Source: JBBDWZ01 sp050732575
GTDB taxonomy: Bacteria > Gemmatimonadota > Gemmatimonadetes > Longimicrobiales > RSA9
DNA: 6,268 nt
Assembly: GCA_050732575.1 (NCBI GenBank)
Contig: JBOHRF010000303.1
Span: 1 to 6,268 of the forward strand
Direction of reading: 5' to 3'
This document shows positions 1-6,161 of the stretch, piece by piece (the stretch's first letter is position 1; every line of letters begins with the position of its first letter). A program made the position numbers and the translations under genes. The notes under the pieces were generated by a model that ran no database searches, was not told the origin of the DNA, and was given only the letters and a program-made list of their open reading frames with translations.

Positions 1-748
1 TGGCCTGTTGGACACCGTCCGCACTGTAACGGCCTTCCGGATAAGCCAGCCAGGGAATGAAAGACCGGTAGCGACTCTGAAGCCAGTCCAACGGAGTCCT
101 CAACTCCTGCTGGAGTCGCTGCGGCGAAACCCGGCTCAAGTTGGGATGACTCCAGCTATGGGCGGCAACGGTAATTCCGGGTTGTTGTGCGGCCCAGGCG
201 AGTTCGTCCTCAGTGGCTGTACGCACGCAGTCAATGCGCAACGCCGACGCCGTACGCAGTGCCGCAGCGGCCTCTCTGATACGATCGGAATCCCCCTCCA
301 ACTCGGCCAGCCAGCCGGCTCGGTAGGCTTCGAATTCGCCACTGGAAAGTCCAGCGGCCAGCTCGTCCCACCAGAGGGAGGATTGTCCCAACAGGCCGGG
401 TGCCACAAAAATCGTAGCCGGCAACCGCCGCCTGGTCAGCTCCGCAATACCCAGGTTCACAGCACCGAAATATGCGTCATCGAAAGTGACGACTACGCGA
501 GGGCGAGCACTACTTCTCGGCTCCGCTTGCATCTGTTCTAATGGAATGACATCGCAGCGCTCCATCAGCAGATCGAGGTGTTCCGCGAAGGTCGGTCGCG
601 GCATGTGCAGGGACATGTCGCCGCGCAGATCGGTGTCATCGGGTAGCACGTTGTGATAAGCAAGCACGAGCGTGCGACCGGCCATGACCCGGCTGCCCAA
701 CGTGCTCGAGTAACCGCGGGACAGCATCGCCTCGACAACGCCTTTCAC
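1..748 (-). CDS. Polysaccharide deacetylase (NodB-type, carbohydrate esterase 4-like), C-terminus cut by left edge
   Basis: Probably a metal-dependent de-N-acetylase of an N-acetylated sugar polymer or glycolipid. The visible 249 residues begin near the usual N-terminal pattern of this family (short basic helix, then LVLAYHNVLP at 27-36). They contain the TFDD motif at 88-91, where the first Asp is the expected catalytic base and the second a metal ligand. The H-x3-H metal motif HSWSH is at 197-201 and a YPEG motif at 236-239. The remaining C-terminal motifs lie off the window. The residue after TFDD is Ala, where the family usually has Gly. I chose GTG at 748 because it restores the usual N-terminal helix (VKGVVEAML) and has GGAG at 756-753 four bases upstream. 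An ATG at 685 would give a protein 21 residues shorter, and the frame stays open upstream to 1009. No signal peptide is seen, so the protein is probably cytoplasmic. It is divergent from the VanZ-like gene. Family call secure; substrate unknown. Confidence 0.88.
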   Translation of the reverse strand, partial: MKGVVEAMLSRGYSSTLGSRVMAGRTLVLAYHNVLPDDTDLRGDMSLHMPRPTFAEHLDLLMERCDVIPLEQMQAEPRSSARPRVVVTFDDAYFGAVNLGIAELTRRRLPATIFVAPGLLGQSSLWWDELAAGLSSGEFEAYRAGWLAELEGDSDRIREAAAALRTASALRIDCVRTATEDELAWAAQQPGITVAAHSWSHPNLSRVSPQRLQQELRTPLDWLQSRYRSFIPWLAYPEGRYSADGVQQA

Positions 749-989
749 TCTGCTCCGCACACTACCGGTCACGGCACACGCCGTCCCATCGCGCAACGTC
801 GAACATTGCGCACCGTGGAGCTTCCCAATCGAAGGTTTGAATAGAGCGTCCGAGTCTTCTGAGTACGCCGGGACTACCCGTCGGAATCCCGCGAAAAACC
901 GAATCGCAGGCAGGCGCAACCTGCATGCCAGTACCCAACCGTCACTGTTGATGACGCCGCCAATCCGAGCCAACTTGTGCACCGCGCGT

Positions 990-1019
990 TTGGCCAGAAC
1001 GTGATTGCCTTAGCAGAAT
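990..1019 (+). promoter_or_regulatory. Weak sigma-70-like promoter candidate for the VanZ-like gene
   Basis: TTGGCC at 990-995 matches the -35 consensus at four of six positions. CAGAAT at 1014-1019 matches the -10 consensus at four of six, and the spacer is 18 nt. Transcription would begin near 1026, placing the inverted repeat at 1052-1069 in the leader. The match is modest and could be chance; support comes only from position. Confidence 0.2.
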
Positions 1020-1051
1020 TACCCGATTTCGGCGGCCGACGCGTGCGCCCT

Positions 1052-1069
1052 GCACGACCTGGGTCGTGC
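1052..1069. repeat. Perfect 8-bp inverted repeat with 2-nt centre (hairpin or operator candidate)
   Basis: GCACGACC at 1052-1059 is followed by TG and then its exact reverse complement GGTCGTGC at 1062-1069. It ends 34 nt before the VanZ-like start codon. As DNA it could be a dimeric regulator site; as RNA it would be a strong hairpin upstream of the ribosome binding site. No run of T follows, so it is not an intrinsic terminator reading rightward. Confidence 0.5.
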
Positions 1070-1103
1070 CTCCCTGACTCGTCTCGAGGAACCGCGAATC
1101 GTC

Positions 1104-2315
1104 ATGAGGGCTCCAACACGCCTGGGCACCACTCTGCTCTGCGTTTCAGTGGCCGTCGTTATGGCGGCCACACTTTACCCCAGTAACCAACCGATGGGCG
1201 AAGCTACCGCCTGTCCCGTGTGCGGGGACCGCGGTCTGGCCGACGTCATTCTGAATATTGCGCTGTTCATCCCTCTGGGCGTGTCCATCGCGCTGCGCGG
1301 CGGTTCGCTGCGTCACGCATTCCTCTGGGGCGCGCTGCTCTCGATCGCCGTGGAAACTGCACAGCGGTTTTTCATCCCCGGGCGATACGCCAGTTTGGGC
1401 GATTTGTTTTTCAATACATTTGGAGCTGGTGCAGGCCTGCTTTTGCTGCGTACCCTGCCGCACTGGCTCAGACCCAATTCCACGTTGGCCGCGCGGCTAT
1501 CTCTGGGCGCTGGGCTCTTCACCAGCGCAGCCATAGCGGCAACCGGCTGGCTGTTCGCGCCCGCACCCAGCAGCGGCGACTACGTTGTTTCCTGGCAACC
1601 GAAGATGCGCAACCTCGAGCAGTACAAGGGCGTCATTCGGTCCGTCACTGTGGGCGGTCAGTCGCTGGTTCCACCCAGGCACCGCTCGCCTGACCTTGCC
1701 GATCTCATCCGCGATCAGGCGCCCATTCAGGTTCGCTTGACAGCCGGTCCGCCCGTACGCCGCCTTTCTGCGTTTGTGACCGTTCACGATTTGCAGGGTC
1801 GGCAGATCCTGGCGGTTGGACCGGATGCTCAGTGGCTGGTGGTCCGCTTCCGAACCCGCTCGTCGAGACTGCGACTCGATCAGCCCGACATGCGTGCACC
1901 GGACATCTTTCGCGATGTCCGACAGGGTCAGGAACTCCTGGTTACGGCCAGGAAGAACGGACGCGATTTCTGCCTTGGACTTTCCGCCGACCCGCCCTGC
2001 GGATTCGGCCTGACTGCTGGAAGTGGTTGGGGTCTGCTCTTCTTCCAGGAGCAATGGCCCAAACAGTTATACGCTGGATTGAACGCCTTCTGGATCGCGG
2101 CCCTCGCGTTTCCAGTCGGGCTCTGGCTTCGCCCACGTTGGGAATCTGTGCTCGCCGGCTGCGCTGTGATCGTGGCCCTCACGTTCATGCCTGTACTCGT
2201 GGACCTGCGTTCTACACCACCTCTTGAATATGGGGCGGCACTCGCCGGAATCGTGATCGGCATCGCGGTCGCTCTCGCCGGCCGAAGGTCGGCGCTCAAT
2301 TGCCAGGTGCAGTAG
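1104..2315 (+). CDS. VanZ-like membrane protein with LamG/concanavalin-like extracytoplasmic region
   Basis: Integral membrane protein of unknown biochemical role. Predicted membrane segments lie near residues 7-25, 46-64, 70-82, 104-120, 132-152, 323-342, 348-366 and 376-393. The first about 120 residues match the VanZ-like family: a CPVCG pair at 37-41, the LNIALFIPLG stretch at 50-59, then E84, Q87, R94, D100 and N104 in the usual order around the IPGRYASLGDLFFN segment. Residues about 155-318 are hydrophilic and beta-rich, with the layout of a LamG-like sandwich (GVIRSVTVGGQSLVP, WLVVRFRTRSSRL); I infer this region is extracytoplasmic. At 403 aa it is far longer than a single-domain VanZ (about 150-200 aa). 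GAGGA at 1086-1090 is 13 nt before the ATG, longer than ideal, but the start is supported by an intact first membrane segment. VanZ of enterococci gives low teicoplanin resistance; fusion forms like this occur in polysaccharide loci, and no resistance role should be assumed. Confidence 0.85.
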   Translation: MRAPTRLGTTLLCVSVAVVMAATLYPSNQPMGEATACPVCGDRGLADVILNIALFIPLGVSIALRGGSLRHAFLWGALLSIAVETAQRFFIPGRYASLGDLFFNTFGAGAGLLLLRTLPHWLRPNSTLAARLSLGAGLFTSAAIAATGWLFAPAPSSGDYVVSWQPKMRNLEQYKGVIRSVTVGGQSLVPPRHRSPDLADLIRDQAPIQVRLTAGPPVRRLSAFVTVHDLQGRQILAVGPDAQWLVVRFRTRSSRLRLDQPDMRAPDIFRDVRQGQELLVTARKNGRDFCLGLSADPPCGFGLTAGSGWGLLFFQEQWPKQLYAGLNAFWIAALAFPVGLWLRPRWESVLAGCAVIVALTFMPVLVDLRSTPPLEYGAALAGIVIGIAVALAGRRSALNCQVQ

Positions 2316-2328
2316 ATCTACCGGCCCC

Positions 2329-2368
2329 TGCCCATCTTACGAGCAATTGCCACGCGGGTTGATGGGCA
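2329..2368 (+). repeat. Inverted repeat just downstream of the VanZ-like stop codon
   Basis: TGCCCATC at 2329-2336 is the exact reverse complement of GATGGGCA at 2361-2368, with a 24-nt loop. It begins 14 nt after the stop codon, a natural place for an mRNA 3' end. The loop is long and no T run follows, so it does not qualify as a standard intrinsic terminator. It may stabilise a 3' end or be chance. Confidence 0.3.
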
Positions 2369-2436
2369 CGTTGCGCTACTCCTACAGCTGTTGCGAGTCA
2401 ACTCCACGCAATCTTGTGCGCTCTACGCTGGCAACA

Positions 2437-2450
2437 TCTGCTGCAGCAGA
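2437..2450. repeat. Perfect 14-bp palindrome (operator candidate)
   Basis: TCTGCTGCAGCAGA at 2437-2450 reads identically on both strands. It lies 110 nt upstream of the -35 of the promoter candidate and 121 nt after the VanZ-like stop. Perfect two-fold symmetry fits a dimeric DNA-binding protein, but I recognise no known operator consensus. Confidence 0.35.
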
Positions 2451-2484
2451 GAGACATCAAACCAGGTGAATCCGTCCCTGCGAT

Positions 2485-2548
2485 TTGTAGAAAAAGTTGC
2501 AGGTTTCAAGGCGTCCCCTCGAGTCGCCCCGGCCCGCCCTTGTAGAAA
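2485..2548 (+). repeat. Pair of 9-bp direct repeats, TTGTAGAAA
   Basis: TTGTAGAAA occurs at 2485-2493 and again at 2540-2548, 55 bp apart start to start. Both copies are more AT-rich than their surroundings, and the second ends 11 nt before the -35 of the promoter candidate. This could be a paired binding site for an activator; it could also be coincidence. Confidence 0.25.
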
Positions 2549-2559
2549 CCGGACGTCAT

Positions 2560-2588
2560 TTGTTGGCCACCTGCGGTTTCTTGATAAT
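2560..2588 (+). promoter_or_regulatory. Sigma-70-like promoter candidate for the exporter operon
   Basis: GATAAT at 2583-2588 matches the -10 consensus at five of six positions. TTGTTG at 2560-2565 keeps the TTG of the -35 box but only three of six positions overall. The spacer is exactly 17 nt. It is the best plus-strand promoter match I found between the VanZ-like gene and the permease, and it points at the operon. The weak -35 would fit a regulated promoter. Confidence 0.35.
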
Positions 2589-2768
2589 GCGCATCTGTCC
2601 TCGGGGCCAGTCGTTAGCCCAGCACGACATGGTTTGGCCGGCTCTGGCTGTACGTTTTTTCCCGGGGCACGGCGGCGGGGCTGGATCTGGTCCGCGGTCT
2701 GCAATACTTCCCGCAAAATGACGACAACCACAATCCTTGCAAACGCCTACGAAGGCCAAACTGGACGA

Positions 2769-2784
2769 GTCCGCCCATGCGGAC
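2769..2784 (+). promoter_or_regulatory. Perfect 6-bp hairpin in the putative leader
   Basis: GTCCGC at 2769-2774 and GCGGAC at 2779-2784 form a perfect stem around a four-base loop, CCAT. It sits about 190 nt upstream of the permease start. No T run follows, so it is not a terminator. It is one possible structured element of the leader RNA; function unknown. Confidence 0.25.
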
Positions 2785-2971
2785 GCAAACCGGCCCCAGG
2801 GAGAAATCCATAATGCCAGGGTCTGGGCGCGGAATTCTGGGCAGCGGAGCCTGGCGCCGGCCGTGGTTTGCACGCGATTTCTGCCAGCCTCCGATCCGAG
2901 TTTCAGCTCCCCAAGCGCCGTCGCCCGGGGGGTGCACCGTCGCCCTCAACAAAGACGGGAATCTGTCCTAA

Positions 2972-3757
2972 ATGCTGGCCAACATACGTGCTCTACATAT
3001 GCGACGTGATCTGCTTATTATGCTCGCGTGGCGGGAGATAACGGTCAAATATAAGCAATCCGTGATGGGCTTCATGTGGGCGGTATTGATGCCCGCCCTG
3101 ATCGTGGCGTCTGGCGTGCTGGTCCGCTTTGCCTTCTCCAAACTTCAGGGAACACCGCTGACTCTGGATGACGTGGCGCTCGTTTCTGTGAAATCGGTGC
3201 CCTGGGCGTTCTTCATCAGTGCCATTCGTTTCTGCTCCATGAGCCTGGTATCGAACGCGAACCTGGTGGCCAAGATCTACATGCCTCGTGAGGTTTTTCC
3301 GCTCGCATCGATCCTGTCGCAGGCCATGGATCTGGCCGTCGCGTCGGGCGTGTTGGTGGTTGTGCTCGCTTTAGCAGGGGTGGGCATCAGCCCGCAGATT
3401 CTGTGGATTCCGCTGCTTCTGACGTTGCTCTTCTTGCTGGCTACGGGTATCGGCCTCTTCGTATCGGCTGCTGGTCTGTTCTTTCGCGATGTGAAATACC
3501 TGGTCGAGGTGTTCGTCACGTTCGCCATCTTTTTTACACCGGTTTTCTATGAGTCAGCACTGTTTGGCGAGTGGGGTCGCATCCTGCTCTTGAATCCCGT
3601 AGCGCCGATTCTCGAGGGATTCGCAAATGCCATCGTTCACCAGCGCGTGCCCGCATTGGGCTGGCTGGCGTATAGCGCGGTGGCCTCCACCGTCATTTTT
3701 GTCGGCGCCTGGCGCACGTTCCGCCGACTCGAGCCCTACTTCGCGCAGTGCGTATGA
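2972..3757 (+). CDS. ABC-2 type polysaccharide export permease (Wzm-like)
   Basis: Membrane half of an ABC exporter that would move a lipid-linked polysaccharide across the inner membrane. The 261 residues match the usual size of about 260. The N-terminal amphipathic segment RRDLLIMLAWREITVKYKQS (11-30), followed by VMGFMWAVLMP (31-41), is typical of ABC-2 polysaccharide and teichoic acid permeases. Membrane segments lie near 33-53, 75-95, 117-138, 144-170, 176-194 and 234-249, giving the expected six. Other family landmarks are KIYMPREVFPL (101-111), FRDVKYLVEV (171-180) and the LNPVAPILEGFANAI loop (207-221). The ATG at 2972 keeps the N-terminal helix and has GGGA at 2957-2960, 11 nt upstream; an ATG at 2999 is possible but would trim the helix. 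Its stop codon overlaps the ATPase start, so the two halves are probably made in balance. Confidence 0.93.
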   Translation: MLANIRALHMRRDLLIMLAWREITVKYKQSVMGFMWAVLMPALIVASGVLVRFAFSKLQGTPLTLDDVALVSVKSVPWAFFISAIRFCSMSLVSNANLVAKIYMPREVFPLASILSQAMDLAVASGVLVVVLALAGVGISPQILWIPLLLTLLFLLATGIGLFVSAAGLFFRDVKYLVEVFVTFAIFFTPVFYESALFGEWGRILLLNPVAPILEGFANAIVHQRVPALGWLAYSAVASTVIFVGAWRTFRRLEPYFAQCV

Positions 3758-5064
3758 ATCCAACGAATTCAAGCGTGCTGTCCATGGAGCAGGTGTCCAT
3801 GCGCTTTCGGCGAGGCGAGTTGTACGATTCGTTGCGCGATCTGATGCCTGCCCTGGCGGCCAGGTTGCGGCGGGGCAACCGGCCGCGCGTGCCCTCCAGC
3901 AAGGACTTCTGGGCCCTGCAGGATGTGTCTTTCGCGGTGGAGCGGGGCGAAGCGTTCGGCATCATCGGTTCGAACGGAGCGGGCAAGAGCACGATTCTGA
4001 AATTGCTGAGCGGCATCATGCGCCCGACCAAGGGCAACATCGTGGTGCACGGTAAATTGTCCGCGCTCATCGAGGTGGGTGCCGGCTTTCACCCGGACCT
4101 GACCGGCCGCGAGAACATCTTTCTCAATGGCACCATTCTGGGGATGTCGAAAGCGGAGATCCGGCGGAAGTTCGAAGCCATCGTCGATTTTGCCGGGCTG
4201 CACGAATTCATCGACACGCCCGTGAAGCGCTATTCGTCCGGGATGTACGCGCGCCTGGGTTTCTCCGTGGCCGCGCATGTCGAGCCCGACTTGTTGATCG
4301 TGGATGAGGTGCTCAGCGTAGGCGACTACATGTTTCAGCAAAAGTGCGTTGACCGGATGAACGCCATCCTGAACAGTGGCGCTACCGTGGTATTCGTTTC
4401 GCACAACCTTCATGCGGTGGCCGGACTTTGCAAACGGAGCTTGTTGCTGGAGAAGGGCAAGGTCATTGCCTGCACGCAGACCGATCAGGTGATCCGCCAG
4501 TACTTGGAGCGGGCGCAGACGCAGCACCCGGTGGACAATTCCAAAATCGAAATCCGCAAAGTGGCAGTGCGAAACCCGAGCGGTGCTGCCCACTGCGCCG
4601 CGGGTGAGAAGCTGCAGGTCGATGTGTCGATCGCGGCGCGAGAAAGCTGCGATAACGTGACCATCGTTATTCAGATCGTGGATGACAACTTCTATCCGAT
4701 CTTCGACACCTGCACGACCCGATTGTCGGCTGGTGCGGCATCCCTGCGTGAAGGCGAACAACTCGAGGCGACGTTCGAGCTGGTGACCCATCTGGCCAGT
4801 GGTACGTACCATGTGAACGCATTTGCCCACAACTACATCACGGACCGCGCCTTCGCCACCTGGCGTCTGGCGTCCACCTTCTTCGTACGCGAGACGCCGA
4901 CCATAAAAGGGCGAGCGCACCTATACCCGAGTCTGGTGCGCTGTCAGGTGCGCACAGTGGAAGCAAGCAGCGGTGGGCCCGCTGCCGTCTCCGCTCACAT
5001 CCAGCCAGCAGGCAACGCGCGCAGCGTGAGTGTGTTGCCTGCCGTCACGGTAGGCGAGCGATGA
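3754..5064 (+). CDS. ABC transporter ATPase with C-terminal glycan-binding domain (Wzt-like)
   Basis: Energises export through the preceding permease. In the 436-residue product from ATG 3754: Walker A GSNGAGKST at 72-80, the polysaccharide-exporter segment IEVGAGFHPDLTGRENI at 106-122 (in place of a usual Q-loop), signature YSSGMYARLGF at 160-170, Walker B with catalytic Glu LLIVDE at 180-185, and the H-loop His217 in VSHN. All catalytic elements are intact. After a linker near 250-262, residues about 263-393 form a beta-rich region (VDVSIAARES, VTIVIQIVDD, SGTYHVNAF) with the character of the Wzt C-terminal domain, which in O-antigen systems binds the capped non-reducing end of the finished chain. 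This suggests export after chain completion with substrate recognition. Residues 394-436 form a low-complexity tail. ATG 3754 overlaps the permease stop as ATGA; GTG at 3748 would add two residues. Confidence 0.94.
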   Translation: MNPTNSSVLSMEQVSMRFRRGELYDSLRDLMPALAARLRRGNRPRVPSSKDFWALQDVSFAVERGEAFGIIGSNGAGKSTILKLLSGIMRPTKGNIVVHGKLSALIEVGAGFHPDLTGRENIFLNGTILGMSKAEIRRKFEAIVDFAGLHEFIDTPVKRYSSGMYARLGFSVAAHVEPDLLIVDEVLSVGDYMFQQKCVDRMNAILNSGATVVFVSHNLHAVAGLCKRSLLLEKGKVIACTQTDQVIRQYLERAQTQHPVDNSKIEIRKVAVRNPSGAAHCAAGEKLQVDVSIAARESCDNVTIVIQIVDDNFYPIFDTCTTRLSAGAASLREGEQLEATFELVTHLASGTYHVNAFAHNYITDRAFATWRLASTFFVRETPTIKGRAHLYPSLVRCQVRTVEASSGGPAAVSAHIQPAGNARSVSVLPAVTVGER

Positions 5065-6161
5065 GCTGGTTTGGACACGCGCCCGGAGCGCTCGGTCTGC
5101 GCGCGGGTGATCTGGTAGAGGTTCGCAGCGAGGAGGACATACTGGCCACGCTGGACGCAGGCGGCACGCTTGATGGTCTGCCGTTCATGCCCGAGATGCT
5201 CGCGCATTGCGGCCAGCGCTATCGCGTGGACAAGCGGGCTGATAAGACTTGCGACACCATCAACTACCATGGTTCACGACGCATGCATCATACGGTGCAC
5301 CTGGGAGGGTTGCGGTGCAACGGCAGCGCACACGGTGGCTGCCAGGCACTGTGCCTGTTTTTCTGGAAGGAAGCCTGGCTCAAACGGGTGACTGGACCCT
5401 CCGATCCGTTGGTCAAGGTGTCGGACGGCAAGCGCCCGCCAGCGATGGCGAGCACAGCATTGCGCTTCGATCGGACGTCCTTGCGGTCAGCCACTCGACG
5501 GAGAAACACCGCTGGCGACGACGAAGTGCTCTATCGTTGTCAAGCTACTGATCTTCTTCTTGCCTCGACTCCCATGGCCTGGTGGGACGTGCGTCAGTAC
5601 GTCCGCGACGTGCGTTCGGGCAATGTTGGCGTCTGGGATCTGGTGAATGCGGCCTTCTTCTGTACGGTTCGCTCACTGCTCCTCGCCCGTTGGTTCCGTG
5701 GGTATTCTGCGTTGCTCTGGCTTTACAATCGAGTACAGGCATGGCGGGGTGGTTCGCCGTATCCCATCCATCGAGGAAACCTCGACCGTACACCCACCCA
5801 GACGCTCGATCTCAGAGTCGGCGAATGTGTGCGCGTAAAGTCGCATGATGAAATCCTCCAGACCATCGATACACGCGGACGCAACCGGGGTCTTTCCTTC
5901 GATAAGGAAATGGTGCCGTATTGTGGCACCGAGCACCGCGTGGTGGCGCGCGTGGAGCGGATTATTGATGAACGCTCGGGCAAGATGGTCAAGATGTCCA
6001 AGGACTGCATTATCCTGGAAGGTGCGGTGTGCCGCTCGGTTTACAGTGAAAAACGGTTTTTCTGTCCGCGCAGCTTGTATCCGTTCTGGCGCGAGATCTG
6101 GCTTCAACGCGTGACCGAGAGCTTGCCTGGCTCCCAGCCCATGGCGGGGGCAGACGCATGA
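5061..6161 (+). CDS. Two-domain cysteine-rich protein of unknown function, coupled to the exporter
   Basis: I recognise no named family with a known function; the sequence pattern feels like a widespread uncharacterised family, which is memory and not a search. The 366 residues contain two related copies, about 11-110 and 249-351. Each begins with a beta-rich stretch (LRAGDLVEVRSEEDILATLD versus LRVGECVRVKSHDEILQTID), continues GLPFMPEMLAHCG versus GLSFDKEMVPYCG, and ends FWKEAWLKRV versus FWREIWLQRV. Cysteines C50, C86 and C94 of copy 1 align with C288, C324 and C335 of copy 2; copy 1 also has C64 and C98, copy 2 C256 and C316. The aligned set could bind a metal or cluster, which is inference. 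The linker (about 111-248) contains an aromatic, partly hydrophobic region (WWDVRQYVRDVRSGNVGVWD, then AAFF and LLLARWFRGYSALLWLYN) that may bind the membrane. No signal peptide. ATGA overlap with the ATPase; AGG at 5052-5054 lies six bases upstream. Confidence 0.85.
   Translation: MSWFGHAPGALGLRAGDLVEVRSEEDILATLDAGGTLDGLPFMPEMLAHCGQRYRVDKRADKTCDTINYHGSRRMHHTVHLGGLRCNGSAHGGCQALCLFFWKEAWLKRVTGPSDPLVKVSDGKRPPAMASTALRFDRTSLRSATRRRNTAGDDEVLYRCQATDLLLASTPMAWWDVRQYVRDVRSGNVGVWDLVNAAFFCTVRSLLLARWFRGYSALLWLYNRVQAWRGGSPYPIHRGNLDRTPTQTLDLRVGECVRVKSHDEILQTIDTRGRNRGLSFDKEMVPYCGTEHRVVARVERIIDERSGKMVKMSKDCIILEGAVCRSVYSEKRFFCPRSLYPFWREIWLQRVTESLPGSQPMAGADA

Larger units (their letters stand above)
749..1103. 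other. Divergent intergenic region between deacetylase and VanZ-like gene
   Basis: This 355-nt gap must carry the control sequences of two genes read in opposite directions. I see no second gene. The deacetylase frame stays open on the minus strand up to a TAA at 1012-1010, but that extension shows no motif I recognise and no convincing ribosome binding site. The short plus-strand frames look random. Structure in the gap: a perfect inverted repeat at 1052-1069 and a weak promoter-like pair at 990-1019. I found no good promoter for the minus-strand gene. Confidence 0.6.
2316..2971. other. 656-nt intergenic region and probable leader of the exporter operon
   Basis: No convincing gene on either strand. 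The open frames here (for example plus 2391-2813 and minus 2614-2952) have random-looking residue composition, no recognisable domain and no good ribosome binding site. The region carries an inverted repeat directly after the VanZ-like stop, a perfect 14-bp palindrome (2437-2450), a 9-bp direct repeat, a promoter candidate (2560-2588) and a perfect small hairpin (2769-2784). If the promoter is real, the exporter mRNA would have a leader of about 375 nt. No ops/JUMPstart-like element was found. Confidence 0.6.

Noticed and set aside
8..541. Open frame of 177 codons on the plus strand
   Set aside because: It lies opposite the deacetylase, whose minus-strand frame has TFDD and H-x3-H motifs; the plus-strand translation has no recognisable domain.
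1104..2315. Reading the VanZ-like gene as a glycopeptide resistance gene
   Set aside because: VanZ-like domains are widespread in polysaccharide loci, no other van genes are present, and the fused extracytoplasmic region differs from enterococcal VanZ.
2297..2352. Direct repeat CAATTGCCA at 2297-2305 and 2344-2352
   Set aside because: Nine bases only, one copy inside the VanZ-like coding end and one after it, with no target-site or attachment-site context; most likely chance.
2636..2660. T run (2655-2660) as an intrinsic terminator
   Set aside because: The sequence before it can form only a stem of three or four pairs, so it does not meet the form of a Rho-independent terminator.
2391..2813. 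140-codon plus-strand frame in the gap before the permease
   Set aside because: No convincing ribosome binding site, no domain, residue composition like random GC-rich translation, and competing frames on both strands look equally arbitrary.
3769..4920. Long minus-strand open frame of 383 codons
   Set aside because: It is antisense to the ATPase gene, which has every ABC motif. Long antisense frames are common in GC-rich genes, and this one is His/Arg-rich with no domain.
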